Shown: positions 19,195 through 26,670 of the stretch, in pieces
How positions within the stretch are numbered: position 1 is the stretch's first letter
Layout of the letters: each line of letters starts with the position of its first letter
Assembly (NCBI GenBank): GCA_021776195.1
Contig: JAJFGK010000052.1
Coordinates: forward strand, 1-42,889
Source of the DNA: Kiloniellaceae bacterium
GTDB taxonomy: Bacteria > Pseudomonadota > Alphaproteobacteria > Kiloniellales > Kiloniellaceae
Direction of reading: 5' to 3'
Length of the DNA stretch: 42,889 nucleotides
Translations under genes and position numbers: made by a program
Notes under the pieces: generated by a model
What the model was told of the DNA's origin: nothing
What the model saw: only the letters and a program-made list of their open reading frames with translations
The model's database searches: none

Positions 19195-19522
19195 ATTGAG
19201 AAGGTCTCTCGTTGCCACGTCGGTTGAACCCGCGACACCTGCGGTCCAGATTTTGCGGCGTCCAAGATCTCAAATGCGTATTAAGCTTGTCTCAAGAATC
19301 GATTAAACGGCTCGATTGATCGCGGTTAAGCAATGCTAGAGGCCAATCAAGGCAAGAGCGGCAGCTGCCAATTCAGCCATCCCGACGAAACCGGGGTAAA
19401 TCAATGGCTTGTCGGGTATTCTTAGGTAATCCTCCGGTGAGGGGCAGTTCGCTGGAGCTCTCTTTGCTCACATTCAGCCTCTGATTGCGGTGACCTGTAG
19501 GCCAGCGGCGCAAATGACACTG
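19195..19522. other. 328-bp intergenic region with no gene seen
   Basis: The region lies upstream of the minus-strand cyclic-di-GMP gene and downstream of the minus-strand stress gene. It is less GC-rich than its surroundings around 19260-19340. No convincing coding frame was found. It holds one imperfect FNR-like palindrome (19316-19329) and probably the promoter of the cyclic-di-GMP gene, but no strong -35/-10 pair could be assigned. Confidence 0.5.
19316..19329. promoter_or_regulatory. Imperfect FNR/FixK-like box
   Basis: TTGATCGCGGTTAA matches TTGAT-N4-RTCAA except for one base in the second half site. It lies about 122 bases upstream of the ATG at 19194 (minus strand). Four perfect boxes in the next 12 kb make it worth noting, but a single imperfect match can occur by chance. 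Confidence 0.3.
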
Positions 19523-20092
19523 TCACGTATGGCGGATGTCGTGGACCTGGACGCGATGCGCGCTGTTCCTCAGCAGAGCTTTGCAAACCAGGGCTTCTTG
19601 CCGTGGATCGCGAATCCGGACCCAGATGAGAATTCGCCCTGCCTCGATCTCCCGCGCAAGAAAAGCGGCCTGTTGCTTGGGGATCCACTTTTCCATGGCA
19701 AAGTCGACGGCGAGGCCTGCCACGTCGCCGTGCCCGCCGAGGAACTGGTCCGAGAGGTCTCCCTTCGACGCGAGGACCGCGCCGCTGCCATCGACGTGGC
19801 CGATCTCGACCAATTCGATGGGCAGGTCCGCGTCGCCCTTGCGGTCCCGACCCGCGCTCAACGCGACGAATTCGTGACGTCCCCGGGACGCGCCGGGTTG
19901 AGGCGGCGGCCCCGTGCGAAAGCGGGGAGAGCTCTGCAGGCTGACTCGGCTGGCCATGAGTACGACCTCGGGGCGGTCGGGATCCGCGTCGCCCAAGGCT
20001 GTTAGCGCGGTGATGACCCGGTCCAGATCCTCGAAGATGGCCACGGCCTGTCTATCGCGAAGATTGGTGGCTCTATGTTCGATCCCCGACAC
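19523..20092 (-). CDS. Small stress-type protein related to the general stress 17M-like group
   Basis: The 189-residue soluble protein has AVAIFEDLDRVITALTAL near its start, resembling the alpha/beta unit of proteins annotated as general stress protein 17M-like. Its C-terminus (AREIEAGRILIWVRIRD, then LLRNSAHRVQVHDI) matches the matching half of such proteins. The glycine-rich middle found in many members is replaced by a short polar region. The start is chosen as GTG at 20092, which has GAGG 5-8 bases upstream; a TTG at 20209 would put the coding start inside the FNR box and across the stop of the regulator gene. A perfect FNR/FixK box lies about 110 bases upstream. Biochemical function is unknown; low-oxygen or stress induction is inferred. 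Confidence 0.6.
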   Translation of the reverse strand: MSGIEHRATNLRDRQAVAIFEDLDRVITALTALGDADPDRPEVVLMASRVSLQSSPRFRTGPPPQPGASRGRHEFVALSAGRDRKGDADLPIELVEIGHVDGSGAVLASKGDLSDQFLGGHGDVAGLAVDFAMEKWIPKQQAAFLAREIEAGRILIWVRIRDPRQEALVCKALLRNSAHRVQVHDIRHT

Positions 20093-20195
20093 GTGACCTC
20101 GTCGCCTCGTTGGTGTGATGGGCCCTTCCCTGGCAGGCCGGATTCCCAGGGCCGCAATCGAGATCCGAGCTTTTCGGGTCGCCGGCTGGCCCGCA

Positions 20196-20209
20196 TTGAT
20201 GTGTGTCAA
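20196..20209. promoter_or_regulatory. FNR/FixK box upstream of the stress gene
   Basis: TTGATGTGTGTCAA is a perfect TTGAT-N4-GTCAA site. It overlaps the stop codon of the FixK-like gene and lies upstream of the minus-strand stress gene at 20092. The regulator encoded directly beside it has the FNR-type recognition helix expected to bind this sequence. Confidence 0.75.
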
Positions 20210-20943
20210 TGAGCAAACGTGCCCTCGTCCTCTTCCGACAGCGCCAGCAGGCGGTCGATGTCGCGGATGGTGATGTGACGGGCATCGGTGAAACTCAGCA
20301 GGCCCCTATCCTTCAGGCGGCTGAAGCAGCGGCTGACAGTCTCGGTCGTGAGGCCCAGATAGTCGGCAATCTCGGTCCGGCTCATGGGGATCTCGAACCT
20401 GCTTCCGTCACCGCCGCTGCCCGCCACGACCTCGGAAATGCGCAGCAGGAAGCTGGAAAGCTTCTCCTGGGCGGTCTTGCGACCGAGCAGGAGCAGGTGG
20501 TCCTGTGTGGACAGCAACTGACTGCGAACCGCTTCGAGCAACTGTTGTTGAACCGCCGGGTCCCGGCCAGCCAGGCGCTCCAGTTTCGCCAGGGTGAATG
20601 ACCGCAAGGTGGTCGAGGTCAAAGCTTCGGCGGTTTGCGAATGCTCGTCGTTCCGCTCGAAGCCGAAGTACTGTCCGGGATAGAGAAATCCGGTGACCTG
20701 GCAACGGCCGTCAGCCGTCAGCTTGAAGAGTTTGACGATCCCCGCGGTGATCTCGAACACCCGTCCAGCCGGATCGCCCTCGAAGTAAATCGCTTCCTTG
20801 GCGCGGTAGCTGACGATCGAGCCGATATCGGCGTTTGTTTCCGCCTCGCGCAGCGGCGTGACCAGCGCCGCTGTCCTGACATCTGTGCAAGACGTGGATC
20901 TAGCGCCTATGGAATCGAATCGCAGTACTGTGGCGGCGGACAT
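20206..20943 (-). CDS. Crp/Fnr family transcriptional regulator, FixK-like
   Basis: The 245-residue protein has an N-terminal cyclic-nucleotide-binding-fold domain (about 40-150, IYFEGDPAGRVFEITAGIVKLFK) and a C-terminal winged helix (about 180-230). The recognition helix reads TTETVSRCFSRL, carrying the E-x-x-S-R pattern that in FNR and FixK reads TTGAT half sites. The N-terminal cysteine cluster of oxygen-sensing FNR is absent: only one Cys lies near the N-terminus, so a 4Fe-4S sensor is unlikely and the protein is closer to FixK. A cysteine sits just after the SR pair at the DNA-reading helix, so redox control is possible but unproven. The ATG has AAGGAGAG upstream. The gene is divergent from the OmpR-type regulator at 21154, and perfect boxes for it surround it (20196, 23988, 26604, 31322). 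Confidence 0.88.
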   Translation of the reverse strand: MSAATVLRFDSIGARSTSCTDVRTAALVTPLREAETNADIGSIVSYRAKEAIYFEGDPAGRVFEITAGIVKLFKLTADGRCQVTGFLYPGQYFGFERNDEHSQTAEALTSTTLRSFTLAKLERLAGRDPAVQQQLLEAVRSQLLSTQDHLLLLGRKTAQEKLSSFLLRISEVVAGSGGDGSRFEIPMSRTEIADYLGLTTETVSRCFSRLKDRGLLSFTDARHITIRDIDRLLALSEEDEGTFAH

Positions 20944-21050
20944 GGCTCTCTCCTTGCTTGGTGGTTCTTGGCCTCTAAGGAGAGTTCACCAGCCCAGCGT
21001 CGCTCTTTCACGACGGCGCGGGGCCTTTTGTGTGCCAATGAGAAACGCAC

Positions 21051-21066
21051 TGTGACGTTTTGTAAC
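21051..21066 (+). promoter_or_regulatory. Candidate OmpR-type direct repeat (TGTnAC, 10-bp period)
   Basis: TGTGACGTTTTGTAAC contains TGTnAC twice, starting at 21051 and 21061. OmpR-family regulators commonly bind direct repeats spaced about 10-11 bases. The site is in the divergent region between the FixK-like gene and the OmpR-type regulator, about 90 bases upstream of the latter's ATG, so autoregulation or control of the FixK-like gene is possible. It can also be read as an imperfect inverted repeat (CTGTGAC/GTAACAG). Confidence 0.35.
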
Positions 21067-21153
21067 AGATCGCCGGCCTGCCGGAGCTTGAGCGATACCT
21101 CGGCACATGTTTTGTTGTCCCGAGGATCGAGAGTGCCGCCCAGCAGCGAGGCC

Positions 21154-21897
21154 ATGACCGACAGCGGGAAAATACTGATCGTCGATGATGACCCAAGGGT
21201 GCGGAAGCTCTTGGTCAACTACTTCGAAGAGCAGGGATTCGGAACCATGCAGGCCGAAGACGGCCCGACCCTGCGGGCCTGTCTGAAGCAGGGCGACATC
21301 GACCTGATCATGCTCGATATCGGCCTGCCGGGCGAAGATGGACTCACCCTGGCTCGCGAGGTCCGCGGTAAGTCCGCTGTGCCGATTATCATCATCACGG
21401 GCAAGGGCGATGTGGTGGACCGTGTCGTGGGCCTGGAGCTGGGTGCGGACGACTACATCACCAAGCCGTTCCATCTGCGCGAAGTCCTGGCCCGGGTGCG
21501 TTCTGTGTTGCGACGCAGTCCGCCCGCGACCCTGGACCAGGCTGCAGTCACCCCAATGCAGGTCGCAGATGAGACCACGGAAACCATAACTTTCGCGGGG
21601 TGGCGCCTGGACTTGACCGCCCGCGACCTTCGCGCACCGGACGGCGAGCCGGTGGTCTTGACGACCGCAGAATTCGACCTGCTGTTGGCCTTCGCGGGCA
21701 ACGCCAACCGGCCACTGAGCCGCGACACCTTGATGGATCGAACCCGCGGGCGGGATTGGACTCCCTTCGATCGCAGCATCGACACCCAGGTGGCGCGCTT
21801 GCGCAAGAAGATCGAGACCGACCCCAACAATCCGCAATTGATCAAAACGGTGCGCGGTCTCGGCTACCTCTTCACGCCCAAGGTGGAAAGCCTTTAG
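21154..21897 (+). CDS. OmpR/PhoB-family DNA-binding response regulator
   Basis: The 247-residue protein has an N-terminal receiver (LIVDDDPRVRKLL, LIMLDIGLPGEDG with acceptor Asp, GADDYITKPF with the conserved Lys) and a C-terminal winged helix ending IDTQVARLRKKIE and IKTVRGLGYLF, both diagnostic of the OmpR/PhoB class. The ATG at 21154 has GAGG just upstream; the frame stays open further back, but those residues are not receiver-like and read through the promoter region. The gene is divergent from the FixK-like regulator and convergent with the FixL-like kinase at 21894-23903, with a 4-base overlap of the 3' ends. That kinase is the closest candidate partner. Confidence 0.93.
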   Translation: MTDSGKILIVDDDPRVRKLLVNYFEEQGFGTMQAEDGPTLRACLKQGDIDLIMLDIGLPGEDGLTLAREVRGKSAVPIIIITGKGDVVDRVVGLELGADDYITKPFHLREVLARVRSVLRRSPPATLDQAAVTPMQVADETTETITFAGWRLDLTARDLRAPDGEPVVLTTAEFDLLLAFAGNANRPLSRDTLMDRTRGRDWTPFDRSIDTQVARLRKKIETDPNNPQLIKTVRGLGYLFTPKVESL

Positions 21898-23903
21898 GAC
21901 CGGGGGGTGCCGCGTCTGAGTGCCTCGCGCAACTTGCCGGCCAGATCGGCGGTTCTGTAAGGTTTGCGCAGCATTAGCGCGCCGTCATCCAGCAGGCCGG
22001 CCTCTTGAGCGCCGGCTTCGGCATAGCCGGTGGTGAAGAGAACGGGCAGGTCGGGGCGGCTACGGCGCGCCTCGCGGGCCAGGTCGGGCCCGTTCATGCC
22101 GCCGGGCATCACCACATCGGTGAACAGCAGGCCGATCTCCGGGTGCCGCGCGAGCAAGGCCAGCCCTGCCTGGCCGCTGTCCGCTTCCAGCACGCGATAT
22201 CCCAGGTCGGTCAGGCGCGCGACTGAAATCCGGCGCACCCGCTCGTCGTCTTCCACAACCAGAATCAATTCCTCGCCGCCCGCCGGTTCTGTCTGGGCCG
22301 ACCCGGTGTCCTCCGCCGCTTCGGGTTCCTCCAGTGCCGGCAGATAAAGGTTCACCGTCGTGCCCTGTCCGAACTCACTGTAGATTGCGGTGTGGCCGCC
22401 CGATTGTTTGGCGAAGCCATAGACCATGGAAAGGCCCAGACCTGTACCGGTCCCAGTCTCCTTGGTGGTGAAGAAGGGCTCGAATACACGGTCTCTGATT
22501 TCGGGCGGCATGCCGGTCCCGTTGTCCGACACCGACAGCAGGGCGAATGGCCCCGCCGCGACCTCGAGGCCTTGCTCGAGGGTGTCCGCGTCGAGAACTT
22601 CATTGCTCGTCTCGATGGTCAGGGATCCGCCTTGCGGCATGGCGTCGCGGGCGTTCAGGCAGAGGTTCAGCAGGGCATTTTCGACCTGTCCGGGATCGGC
22701 GCGGGTTTGCCACAGCCGATTGCCCAGGACCGTGTTGATCTGGATGGCTTCGCCGAGAGTTCGGCGCAGCAGTTCGGCCATCCCCAGGACCAGATCGTTC
22801 AGGTCGATGGTCCGGGGTTCGAGGGTCTGGCGTCGGGCGAAGGCGAGGAGCCTGGCTGTCAGGGTGGCGCCCAGTTCGGCGGCTTCTTGGGCCTGTTCGA
22901 CGAACTCGCGCTGTTTGTCGTCGGTCAGCCTGGGTTCGAGCATTTCCAGGTTGCCGGTGATGACCGTCAGCAGATTGTTGAAGTCGTGGGCCACGCCGCC
23001 GGTCAACTGACCCACCACGTCCATGCGCTGGGCGTGACGCAGCTGGGCTTCGTGATGCTTGCGTTCGGTCACGTCTTCGATGATGGCGACGAAGACCGGC
23101 GGCGTTTCCGCCGGCATCAACTGGAGGCGAACGGCGACCTCGTAGTGGGACCCGTCTTTGCGCTTGTGTCGGGTCTCGAACTCGACCAGGTCGCGCTCGC
23201 CGGCCCGCAAGGGGGCAAGCAGAGCCTCGAAGGAGGCCGCGTCGTGGTCCGGCTTGATGTCGACCGGTGTCATGGCGCCGAGGTCTTCGGCACTGAATCC
23301 GAGGTTCTCGCGCGCGCCGCGATTGACCATCAAAAACCGCAGGGAATCGGCATCGAAGACAAAGACCTCGTTGACCGAGTCCTCGATGATCCTGCCAAGA
23401 CGTGTCTTCACCGCTTCGGCCTTCGTGCGCTCCGTGCGGTCATGAAGAATGCCGGTAAAGTAGCGCCGGCCGGCCACCGTGACCTCGCTCACCGAGAGGT
23501 GGGCCGGAAAGGTGCTGCCGGACTTGCGCAATGCGACCACCTCGCGCCCGATGCCGATGATCTTGGCCTGCCCGCTCGTAAGGTAGGCCTGCAGGTAGCC
23601 ATCATGGGCGTCGTGGTAGGGCTCGGGCATCAGCAGCGAGACATTTTTACCGATCATTTCCTCGGCGCGGTAACCGAACATCGCCTCGGCTGCCGGATTG
23701 ACCTCTTCTATGATCCCTCTGTCGTCCGACATCACGATCGCATCCACGGCGGTCGAGATGATCGCCTGGAGCCGCGACGCACGGTTCTCGGCCGCCTGCC
23801 GGGCCGGGTCCTGCTGTGGGCCGCGACGGTTCAAGACGAAAACCAGCACGGCGAGGGCTGCCATAAGGCCGACGCCTAACAGTAGGTTGGCCACCAAATC
23901 CAC
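21894..23903 (-). CDS. FixL-like PAS hybrid histidine kinase, probable heme oxygen sensor
   Basis: The 669-residue protein has one membrane helix (about 5-24), a FixL-type PAS (about 42-160), a second PAS (about 175-290), HisKA with GVAHDFNNLL (His near 303), HATPase (FEPFFTTKETGTGTGLGLSMVYG) and a C-terminal receiver (VVEDDERVRR, LLFTDVVMP). The first PAS contains MPEPYHDAHDGYLQAY and KIIGIGR. From memory of rhizobial FixL, these align with the heme-ligating His200 (here H100) and the oxygen-contacting Arg220 (here R120); the position of FixL Arg206 is Ala here. A GTG at 23903 with GAAAGGTG upstream is chosen as start because earlier codons run through the FNR-box region. Unlike FixL, it ends in a receiver and neighbours an OmpR-type, not FixJ-type, regulator. 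Heme binding is inference. Confidence 0.82.
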   Translation of the reverse strand: MDLVANLLLGVGLMAALAVLVFVLNRRGPQQDPARQAAENRASRLQAIISTAVDAIVMSDDRGIIEEVNPAAEAMFGYRAEEMIGKNVSLLMPEPYHDAHDGYLQAYLTSGQAKIIGIGREVVALRKSGSTFPAHLSVSEVTVAGRRYFTGILHDRTERTKAEAVKTRLGRIIEDSVNEVFVFDADSLRFLMVNRGARENLGFSAEDLGAMTPVDIKPDHDAASFEALLAPLRAGERDLVEFETRHKRKDGSHYEVAVRLQLMPAETPPVFVAIIEDVTERKHHEAQLRHAQRMDVVGQLTGGVAHDFNNLLTVITGNLEMLEPRLTDDKQREFVEQAQEAAELGATLTARLLAFARRQTLEPRTIDLNDLVLGMAELLRRTLGEAIQINTVLGNRLWQTRADPGQVENALLNLCLNARDAMPQGGSLTIETSNEVLDADTLEQGLEVAAGPFALLSVSDNGTGMPPEIRDRVFEPFFTTKETGTGTGLGLSMVYGFAKQSGGHTAIYSEFGQGTTVNLYLPALEEPEAAEDTGSAQTEPAGGEELILVVEDDERVRRISVARLTDLGYRVLEADSGQAGLALLARHPEIGLLFTDVVMPGGMNGPDLAREARRSRPDLPVLFTTGYAEAGAQEAGLLDDGALMLRKPYRTADLAGKLREALRRGTPRS

Positions 23904-23987
23904 GAGGCACCTTTCAGCACTCTTCAGCCTGGTGCCTGTGTAGCGAGGGCGCGCGGGCACCACAAGCCTGCCTCGGACCGGCTGCCC

Positions 23988-24001
23988 TTGACCTGCATCA
24001 A
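23988..24001. promoter_or_regulatory. FNR/FixK box upstream of the universal stress protein gene
   Basis: TTGACCTGCATCAA is a perfect TTGAC-N4-ATCAA site whose centre is about 85 bases upstream of the ATG at 24080. A weak -10-like TAGCGT (24024-24029) is centred 32 bases downstream of the box centre, the spacing expected for activation from -41.5. Confidence 0.75.
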
Positions 24002-24079
24002 TGTAGCACCCGTCGGTGCCCCCTAGCGTGAGGCCCCGACCGTGGGTGGTTCGGTCGCTGGAGGAGGAGTAACGGTTCC

Positions 24080-24922
24080 ATGTCGATAAAGTCGATCCTT
24101 TTGTACCTGAAACGCGAGGACGGCACCCAAGGTGCAATGAACCTGGCCCTCTCAATGGCGCGCAGACATGAGGCGCAGCTCATCGGCTTGGCCATGGCGG
24201 TCAAACCACAGCTCATGACCGCGGCTGACTATCCCCTGGTGATCGACGCCATTGCTGTACAGGAAAATGAGGAACTGGCGCGGACCCAGGCGCTGGCCGA
24301 AGAGTTTCGCGCAACGCTGAGCCGAGAGGGCATCCCCGGCGAGGTCCGTGTCGAGACCTGCTCGATCCAGGAATGCCCGGACCGCTTGAAGCTGCACGCG
24401 CGCTACAGCGATCTCCTGGTCATGCCCCAGAGCGACCCCGATCATCAGGGCTTCGATGGCGACAGCCTGGTCCAGGATGTCGTCCTCGACGTCGGTCGGC
24501 CGATTCTGATTGCCCCCTACAGCGGCACGGCGCCGGACTGCGGCGAGAAAGTCGTGGTGGCCTGGGACGCCAGCCGTGAGGCGACCAGAGCGGTCAGCGA
24601 TGCCCTGCCGATCCTGGAGCGGGCCCGGGAGGTCATCGTTCTGGTGATCGAGCCCAAGAAATCGGACAGCGCCCACGGCGCGGAGCCGGGCGCCGACATC
24701 GCCCGTTATCTGGCCCAGCACGGTTGCCAGGTCAGGGTCCAGGTCGTCGCCAAGACGAAGGTCGGTGTCGGCGATGAGATTCTCAACAGTTTGACGGATC
24801 TGGGTGCCGACCTTCTGGTCATGGGCGCCTACGGTCACAGCCGGCTTCGCGAATTCGTCCTCGGCGGCGCCACCCGGACCATTCTGACCTCCATGAGCCG
24901 GCCGGTCCTGATGGCGCATTAA
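24080..24922 (+). CDS. Tandem-domain universal stress protein (UspA family)
   Basis: The 280-residue protein is made of two UspA folds (about 1-145 and 155-280). The second keeps the nucleotide-binding signature (GAYGHSRLREFVLGGATRTIL, the G-2x-G-9x-G pattern) and ends in the typical SRPVLMAH. The first domain has SDLLVMPQS, so its binding loop is less canonical. Such proteins bind ATP and support survival under starvation, low oxygen or oxidative stress. The ATG follows a strong GGAGGAG about 11 bases upstream. The FNR/FixK box at 23988 suggests induction at low oxygen. Confidence 0.93.
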   Translation: MSIKSILLYLKREDGTQGAMNLALSMARRHEAQLIGLAMAVKPQLMTAADYPLVIDAIAVQENEELARTQALAEEFRATLSREGIPGEVRVETCSIQECPDRLKLHARYSDLLVMPQSDPDHQGFDGDSLVQDVVLDVGRPILIAPYSGTAPDCGEKVVVAWDASREATRAVSDALPILERAREVIVLVIEPKKSDSAHGAEPGADIARYLAQHGCQVRVQVVAKTKVGVGDEILNSLTDLGADLLVMGAYGHSRLREFVLGGATRTILTSMSRPVLMAH

Positions 24923-24928
24923 TTCAAC

Positions 24929-24955
24929 GGGCCGCTGCCTTCAAGGCGGCGGCCC
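24929..24955. terminator. Bidirectional hairpin terminator between convergent genes
   Basis: GGGCCGCTGCC and GGCGGCGGCCC form an 11-bp stem (one G-U pair on one strand) around a TTCAA loop. It follows the universal stress gene stop (24922) and overlaps the last codons and stop of the antiporter gene. There is no long T-run, so efficiency is uncertain. Confidence 0.55.
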
Positions 24956-26203
24956 TTCGTCGGGCCGCACAGGACCGCTCGATTGGTCTCGCAGCAGCCA
25001 TTGCAGGGCGAGGGGGACGATCATAGTCGTGACGATGCCCATGAGAACGAGGGCCGAGAACAGATAGCCGGCAAGGCCGTCGTCGTTCGGACCGGCCCCG
25101 AAAACGCCGCTTTCATAGGCAATGCTGAGCACGATCAACTCGACCGCGCCGCGCGCGCTCATGCCGACCCCGACGGCCGCCGCGTCACGCGCACCGAGGC
25201 CGGCCCAATAGGCCGGCAGCCCGGCGCCGATCAGTTTGCCGGCGAGGGCGACCGCGATCAACGCGAGAAGGAACAGCGGGATTTCCGTTACCGCCCTCAG
25301 ATCCACCTGGAGTCCGATGTAGGCGAAGAAGAGGGGGGCGAGAAAGCCGTTGGTGACGGTCGAGCAGACGAGTTTGATTTCGCGGTAGGCCGGCGCGCCG
25401 ACGCGCGAGCGCTCGAAATAGAGCCCGGCGACAAAGGCCCCGAGGATCCAATGCATGTCCAGCAACTCGGCCAGCAGGCCATAGGCGAGGGCGACGAAGG
25501 TGAGGGCGGTGAACTCCATGGCCGTGGCCTGGAGAGCCTTCATGCCGCGGCTGACCTTGGGATAGATATGCCAACCGATCAGCACCGTGGCGCCGAAGAA
25601 TCCCGCCACCTTGAGCAGTAGCAGCGCGAGGGGCAGGAGACCGGGAGGCCCGCCGGTTTCGATAATGGCCAGCAGTAGGGCGAGGAGAAACAGGCCGATC
25701 ACATCGTCGAAGAGGGCGGCCGCGACGATGGTCTCTCCGAGCCGCGTGTGCAGCAACTTGAGATCCGTCAGGACGCGCACCGATGCCGGGATGGCTGAAA
25801 TCGCCATGGCCACCCCGGCGAGGAGGGCCAGGACCGCACGGTCCTCGCCTTCGGGTAGGGCGAACCAGACCAGCAGACCGCCGCCGGCCAGCGGCACCAG
25901 GACGCCGCCAAGGGCGACCGCCGAGGCGGTGCCGGAGGTCTTGGCGATTTCGCTGGGCTCCATCTCGATTCCGGCCATCAGCACGAGAAAGAAGATGCCC
26001 ACGTTGGCGACCGCTTCCAGGGCAGGACTGGCGGCCAAGGAGGCGAGAAACGGTATAGATCCCGAGAGAGGTACGATCAGCGCCGCCAGACCCATCCCGG
26101 CCAGGATCTCGCCTGCCGAACTGGGAAGTCCCTGGCGCCTGGCCAGCTCTCCCAGCCCGCGGGCCGCGGCCAGGACCAGGAGGATTTCGACAAAGATCTG
26201 CAA
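24941..26203 (-). CDS. CPA2-family monovalent cation:proton antiporter
   Basis: The 420-residue membrane protein has about 12 hydrophobic helices. It carries the CPA2 hallmark of paired aspartates in a membrane helix (AALFDDVIGLFLLAL) and the early SSAGEILAGMGLAAL segment. Other family-like features are FFLVLMAGIEME, HWILGAFVAGLYFERS and GVGMSARGAVELIVL. No cytosolic TrkA-N domain follows, unlike Kef channels. It probably exchanges Na+ or K+ for protons. The best start is a TTG at 26203, eight bases after the stop of the preceding holin-like gene, implying coupling; no strong ribosome-binding site is seen, and the frame further upstream overlaps that gene. It is likely in one transcript with the holin-like gene under the FNR box at 26604. 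Confidence 0.85.
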   Translation of the reverse strand: MQIFVEILLVLAAARGLGELARRQGLPSSAGEILAGMGLAALIVPLSGSIPFLASLAASPALEAVANVGIFFLVLMAGIEMEPSEIAKTSGTASAVALGGVLVPLAGGGLLVWFALPEGEDRAVLALLAGVAMAISAIPASVRVLTDLKLLHTRLGETIVAAALFDDVIGLFLLALLLAIIETGGPPGLLPLALLLLKVAGFFGATVLIGWHIYPKVSRGMKALQATAMEFTALTFVALAYGLLAELLDMHWILGAFVAGLYFERSRVGAPAYREIKLVCSTVTNGFLAPLFFAYIGLQVDLRAVTEIPLFLLALIAVALAGKLIGAGLPAYWAGLGARDAAAVGVGMSARGAVELIVLSIAYESGVFGAGPNDDGLAGYLFSALVLMGIVTTMIVPLALQWLLRDQSSGPVRPDEGPPP

Positions 26204-26210
26204 GCCCGGA

Positions 26211-26519
26211 CTAGCCCGGCGTCCGGTCGTCAGGGGTGGGGCGCGGCCGGCGGCGGCGGAGCAGACGATTGTAGAGCCAGGCCACGACGAAGCCGAAGAC
26301 GAAACCCTCGGCGAAACCCCAGACGGCGCCGGCGATGGAGCCTGCGACGGTTGGCCCAAACCCGATGTAGAGACTGGAGAGCATGGCGGCGAGCGGCACG
26401 CCCCAACCGAAGAAGGCGGCGGCGACACCGAGAAAAAGAACCGCGGCTCCCCATGCGATACCGAGCGCGACGCCGAGGCTGACCGGTCCCAGAGTGGCGT
26501 GATTGTGATTCGCAATCAT
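26211..26519 (-). CDS. Small holin-like inner-membrane protein
   Basis: The 102-residue protein has about three hydrophobic helices and a basic C-terminal tail (LYNRLLRRRRPRP). The segment SSLYIGFGPTVAGSIAGAVW followed by GFVVAWLYNR resembles small membrane proteins often named 'bacteriophage holin' in alphaproteobacterial genomes, although there is no phage context here. The ATG at 26519 has GAGGAG about 8-13 bases upstream; upstream codons in the frame run through the promoter. The FNR box at 26604 and a -10-like TAGTCT (26576-26581, minus strand, 32 bases from the box centre) point to oxygen control together with the antiporter downstream. Function is unknown. Confidence 0.65.
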   Translation of the reverse strand: MIANHNHATLGPVSLGVALGIAWGAAVLFLGVAAAFFGWGVPLAAMLSSLYIGFGPTVAGSIAGAVWGFAEGFVFGFVVAWLYNRLLRRRRPRPTPDDRTPG

Positions 26520-26603
26520 CGGGACGCTCCTCGCACAGAACTGCTGCCAAGGCTCTGCGCCCGGGCTGAAAGGCCAGACTAGTGAAGTCGGCGACGGCTC
26601 AGC

Positions 26604-26617
26604 TTGATTGAGATCAA
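26604..26617. promoter_or_regulatory. FNR/FixK box shared by two divergent transcription units
   Basis: TTGATTGAGATCAA is a perfect symmetrical FNR consensus. It sits between the minus-strand holin-like/antiporter pair and the plus-strand transporter. Hexamers TAGTCT (minus, 26576-26581) and TAGCAC (plus, 26640-26645) are each centred 32 bases from the box centre, so it could activate both directions. Confidence 0.78.
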
Positions 26618-26670
26618 GGTCGCCCTGCTGGCACCGCCTTAGCACTGGTCATCGAGGACGGGGGGACGCA

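Noticed and set aside
21050..21068. CRP site reading of TGTGAC...GTAACAG
   Set aside because: The inverted repeat has an odd 5-base spacer and does not fit TGTGA-N6-TCACA; the 10-bp direct repeat reading fits an OmpR-type regulator better.
22392..23879. 495-codon plus-strand frame opposite the FixL-like kinase
   Set aside because: It is the antisense of conserved PAS, HisKA and HATPase motifs; the translation has no domain.
26211..26519. Prophage remnant because of the holin-like protein
   Set aside because: No other phage gene is nearby, and similar small membrane proteins are common in non-phage contexts; its neighbours and FNR box place it in the stress block.
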